A DNA stretch of 64,000 nucleotides from Epinephelus fuscoguttatus (lineage: Eukaryota; Chordata; Actinopteri; Perciformes; Serranidae), in NCBI RefSeq assembly GCF_011397635.1, contig NC_064758.1:20085013-20149012 (forward strand), written 5' to 3'. The first letter of the stretch is position 1. Every line of letters starts with the position of its first letter. Below the pieces are notes generated by a model. It saw only the letters and a list, made by a program, of their open reading frames with translations. It had not been told where the DNA came from and searched no databases. This document shows positions 60,585-64,000 of the stretch, in pieces. The translations under genes and the position numbers were made by a program.

Positions 60585-61150
60585 ATCCGAGGTGCCCAAT
60601 TTCCCACCTCATAGGGTAGTCAAATTGGCGGAACCCTTTTAGTTTAAAAAGACTGAGGGGCTGTTGAAGACTTGCAGGAGGAGCTGTTGATGACGCAGCA
60701 CATGCGAGCCACTGGCGGTGGATAAACAGGAAACAGCTGATAGCAGGAATTAGCCAGCAGCTAGTAGCAAGAGGGAAACGCAAACCTGACAGACACTTTA
60801 AAGATGAGCAACTGGGGAGACAAAGAATTGCACACCCTCCTTGCCCTCACAAACAAAGAGGCCATTAACAGTCAGATGACAGGAACGGTGAATGACGGGC
60901 CGACTTACAAAAGGATCGCAGAAGGGCTGACCAGCTGTGGCTTCCCTCCCACGTCACTGTTTACGTCACACGCTGAGCTACACGTTTGTTACATGCTCGC
61001 GCCCCCCATTGCCCCGAAAAAGGCACATTGTGTATAAACAAAAGTAGGTAGGCGGCATTTTGCCGCGCTCCCCGATTTTGTTTTTATACTGCCAATGCTG
61101 AAAGAAGACTGATTGGGCTTTCCTGCAAATTTGCACAGTTCCTGTTTAAA
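60585..61150 (+). mobile_element. Harbinger-like deletion derivative carrying a Myb/SANT frame
   Basis: Flanking blocks (GGTGCCCAATTTCCCACCTC at the left; GAAAGAAGACTGATTGGG and GCACAGTTCCTGTTTAAA at the right) match a multicopy fish element I recall. Between them is a single reading frame with a SANT-like N terminus. PIF/Harbinger elements encode a transposase plus a Myb/SANT protein; only part of the latter is here. Exact termini and target duplication were not found. Confidence 0.4.
60804..61037 (+). pseudogene. truncated Myb/SANT-like protein
   Basis: The frame starts MSNWGDKELHTLLALTNKEA and continues INSQMTGTVNDGPTYKRIAE and then GLTSCGF. A W near the start, an acidic D-x-E-x-x-x-LL helix, and a Y-K-x-I-A-E-x-L helix followed by a small CGF turn fit the Myb/SANT-like DNA-binding domain of Harbinger accessory proteins and trihelix-like factors. 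The expected third helix is missing, and the frame continues into unrelated sequence until a stop. Confidence 0.5.
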
Positions 61151-61895
61151 AAGGGCTATAGGTAATACTGTATGAGTTATGTGAGAGTTTGTAACCCGAT
61201 GTTTTTGGATATAGTTTTGCTGTTGTTACACATGGTAACCAATCAATCAGTAAATCAATATTTTCACTGTTTTCCACAGAGGCATGTGGCGAGAGACAGA
61301 AAGTTTTCTTCACAGCTTTAGGGTAACACGTAACACCGCATGATAAATTGATATTCAGATGGTCATTTTGTGGGTGAAGTATTCCTCTGGGACGTTCAGC
61401 AGAGACTCTCATCTCAAGCAACTTACACTAAGTGCAACAGTAAACTAAGTGAATTTTCTTCTATGTCAAAAGGCTAAGCAGAAAAGAAACAGCAAGTTTT
61501 GCATCATCCATCATCAAAAGAAAAGCAAAACACTGGCATCTGAGATAACAAAGCGACAGCATGAATTTTATATACAATCTACAACTCCGGAGAAGGTGCT
61601 AATTGACACATTTTCCGCAGACCTTTTAAAGCTGCATGTGTCTATGAGCTCCACTCAGGCTAAAAAGAAATGTCAAGCACATTGATTGGAAGTGAGAAAC
61701 AGAATGGAGATCAGGCACAAAAGTGGCACAAACTTTTAACAAGCGGGGAGTGTGATAAGATGTAGCTCCAGAATGATGTTTGAGCCACCATGCCTGCAAG
61801 ACAGACTTTCAGTCACACACACTGACATTCACAGTTTCCATAGCAACACATCTTTGATTTTTGTGGTGAAAATATTACTTTTTGAGGGTGTGTAT
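61151..61895. other. unassigned DNA
   Basis: No gene or repeat recognised. Confidence 0.4.
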
Positions 61896-61930
61896 GTGTT
61901 ATGTGTGTGTGTGTGTGGGGGGGGGGGACC
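61896..61930 (+). repeat. (TG)n followed by G-run
   Basis: A short TG array runs straight into about eleven G residues. Confidence 0.9.
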
Positions 61931-62155
61931 GGATTGGGTGTATTTAAAATGTTGAGTGTGCGAGTGATGTAAAAAAAAAAAGGAGAAAAGATCACACTAC
62001 TTTATGTCTTTTGTTGCAGTGGGATTTGACAAAGTGACAAACTTCAAATGGCTTTCCTGGATGTGTTACTATGTAGTTTTATTTTGCTTTATGGCTACAC
62101 ACTGTACAATAGGACTCAACTTACATCATCACACTATATAGTATATATATACATA

Positions 62156-63784
62156 CAGTACAGGCCAAAAGTTTGGACACACCTTCTCATTCAATGCGTT
62201 TTCTTTATTTTCATGACTATTTACATTGTAGATTCTCACTGAAGGCATCAAAACTATGAATGAACACATGTGGAGTTATGTACTTAACAAAAAAAAGGTG
62301 AAATAACTGAAAACATGTTTTATATTCTAGTTTCTTCAAAATAGCCACCCTTTGCTCTGATTACTGCTTTGCACACTCTTGGCATTCTCTCCATGAGCTT
62401 CAAGAGGTAGTCACCTGAAATGGTTTTCCAACAGTCTTGAAGGAGTTCCCAGAGGTGTTTAGCACTTGTTGGCCCCTTTGCCTTCACTCTGCGGTCCAGC
62501 TCACCCCAAACCATCTCGATTGGGTTCAGGTCCGGTGACTGTGGAGGCCAGGTCATCTGCCGCAGCGCTCCATCACTCTCCTTCTTGGTCAAATAGCCCT
62601 AACACAGCCTGGAGGTGTGTTTGGGGTCATTGTCCTGTTGAAAAATAAATGATGGTCCAACTAAAGGCAAACCGGATGGGATGGCATGTCGCTGCAGGAT
62701 GCTGTGGTAGCCATGCTGGTTCAGTGTGCCTTCAATTTTGAATAAATCCCCAACAGTGTCACCAGCAAAACACCCCCACACCATCACACCTCCTCCTCCA
62801 TGCTTCACAGTGGGAACCAGGCATGTGGAATCCATCCGTTCACCTTTTCTGCGTCTCACAAAGACACGGCGGTTGGAACCGAAGATCTCAAATTTGAACT
62901 CATCAGACCAAAGCACAGATTTCCACTGGTCTAAAGTCCATTCCTTGTGTTTCTTGGCCCAAACAAATCTCTTCTGCTTGTTGCCTCTCCTTAGCAGTGG
63001 TTTCCTAGCAGCTATTTGACCATGAAGGCCTGATTCGCGCAGTCTCCTCTTAACAGTTGTTCTAGAGATGGCTCTGCTGCTAGAACTCTGTGTGGCATTC
63101 ATCTGGTCTCTGATCTGAGCTGCTGTTAACTTGCGATTTCTGAGGCTGGTGACTTGGATGAACTTATCCTCAGAAGCAGAGGTGACTCTTGGTCTTCCTT
63201 TCCTGGGTCGGTCCTCATGTGTGCCAGTTTCGTTGTAGCGCTTGATGGTTTTTGCGACTCCACTTGGGGACACATTTAAAGTTTTGCAATTTTCGGACTG
63301 ACTGACCTTCATTTCTTAAAGTAATGATGGCCACTCGTTTTTCTTTAGTTAGCTGATTGGTTCTTGCCATAATATGAATTTTAACAGTTGTCCAATAGGC
63401 CAGTCGTATTGTGTATTAACCTGACTTCTGCACAACACAACTGATGGTCCCAACCCCATTGATAAAGCAAGAAATTCCACTAATTAACCCTGATAAGGCA
63501 CACCTGTGAAGTGGAAACCATTTCAGGTGACTACCTCTTGAAGCTCATGGAGAGAATGCCAAGAGTGTGCAAAGCAGTAATCAGAGCAAAGGGTGGCTAT
63601 TTTGAAGAAACTAGAATATAAAACATGTTTTCAGTTATTTCACCTTTTTTTGTTAAGTACATAACTCCACATGTGTTCATTCATAGTTTTGATGCCTTCA
63701 GTGAGAATCTACAATGTAAATAGTCATGGAAATAAAGAAAACGCATTGTATGAGAAGGTGTGTCCAAACTTTTGGCCTGTACTG
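62156..63784. mobile_element. Tc1-like (DD38E) transposon, nearly complete
   Basis: The element is 1,629 bp and begins CAGTACAGGCCAAAAGTTTG at both ends, each flanked by TA. The inverted repeats are unusually long, about 273 bp (62156-62428 and 63512-63784), with few differences. The left repeat overlaps the 3' end of the transposase frame. Both ends lie within TA-rich simple sequence. Few mismatches between the repeats and only a handful of coding lesions suggest a recent insertion. Confidence 0.95.
62320..63370 (-). pseudogene. Tc1-like transposase, DD38E type
   Basis: The protein catalyses cut-and-paste transposition at TA sites. The start is MARTNQLTKEKRVAIITLRN at 63370. After a frame change near 63280-63295 (the length is one over a multiple of three, consistent with two single-base losses in A-runs) the frame reads TLNVSPSGVAKTIKRYNETG, a helix-turn-helix, then the RKGRPRVTS hook. 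The catalytic residues are Asp in LWSDEFKFEIFG, Asp in FQQDNDPKHTS and Glu in SPDLNPIE. Counting gives 38 residues between the second Asp and Glu, against 34 in classical Tc1, so it fits the DD38E (Intruder) sister family. An in-frame TAG at 62601-62599 follows the second Asp. The C terminus ends GGYFEETRI. About 350 codons. Confidence 0.93.
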
Positions 63785-63812
63785 TATATATATATATATA
63801 TATATATATAGC
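63785..63812 (+). repeat. (TA)n microsatellite at transposon border
   Basis: About thirteen TA units directly beside the right end of the Tc1-like element. A shorter TA tract (62137-62155) adjoins the left end. Confidence 0.95.
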
Positions 63813-64000
63813 CTATATCTATATATAAAACCACTACTACGCCGTTAATGAGCACACACTGTGTTTTCTTCATGGTTTAGCCACATGAGTATTGCATAAA
63901 TACTCATGCACAAACAAACCAACTAGCAAATACACCGATGTGACGCTGCCAGATGTTGGCAGATGAGCAGCCACTTTTGTTTGCACTACACAAATATATA
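63813..64000. other. unassigned DNA to window end
   Basis: Nothing recognised. Confidence 0.4.

Overview
The window reads as non-coding, transposon-rich DNA from a teleost fish, probably a percomorph. The basis is its repeat content: tRNA-headed SINEs, TTAA-flanked and hAT-type MITEs, a Tc1-type element with long inverted repeats, many (TG)n/(CA)n tracts, and overall AT richness. I found no host exon that I could defend. Every convincing protein-coding signal belongs to a mobile element and nearly all are broken.

Layout. 1-16 kb: diffuse intergenic or intronic DNA with LINE fragments (790-1015; 11489-12190), a SINE, a foldback repeat split by a hAT MITE (5283-6230) and microsatellites. 16.2-18.0 kb: a hAT relic carrying a second insertion with a 9-bp target duplication. 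21.3-25.2 kb: two SINE families, one pair head to head. 28 kb: a palindromic MITE pair. 38.0-40.9 kb: three nested elements, the innermost a hAT paralogue of the 16-kb relic with a perfect 8-bp duplication. 60.6-61.1 kb: a relic with a Myb/SANT-like reading frame. 62.2-63.8 kb: a nearly intact Tc1-like element of the DD38E type.

The main discovery candidate is at 43605-57578. Two terminal inverted repeats (35 bp, one mismatch), each followed by a cluster of TCTTAAGA palindromes, bound an element of about 14 kb. On the minus strand it carries a roughly 17-exon transposase gene that resembles the CACTA/EnSpm (CMC) group. On the plus strand it carries a second spliced gene with a homeodomain-like helix (WFINYR). 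The two genes are divergent and their starts lie about 570 bp apart. By analogy with plant CACTA elements, which pair a transposase with a separate protein that binds subterminal repeats, the homeodomain protein could bind the TCTTAAGA clusters; that is inference. Both genes are decayed by frameshifts and stops, while splice sites and termini are preserved. The element landed in an older fish repeat whose halves still flank it, and it was later invaded by at least five other elements.
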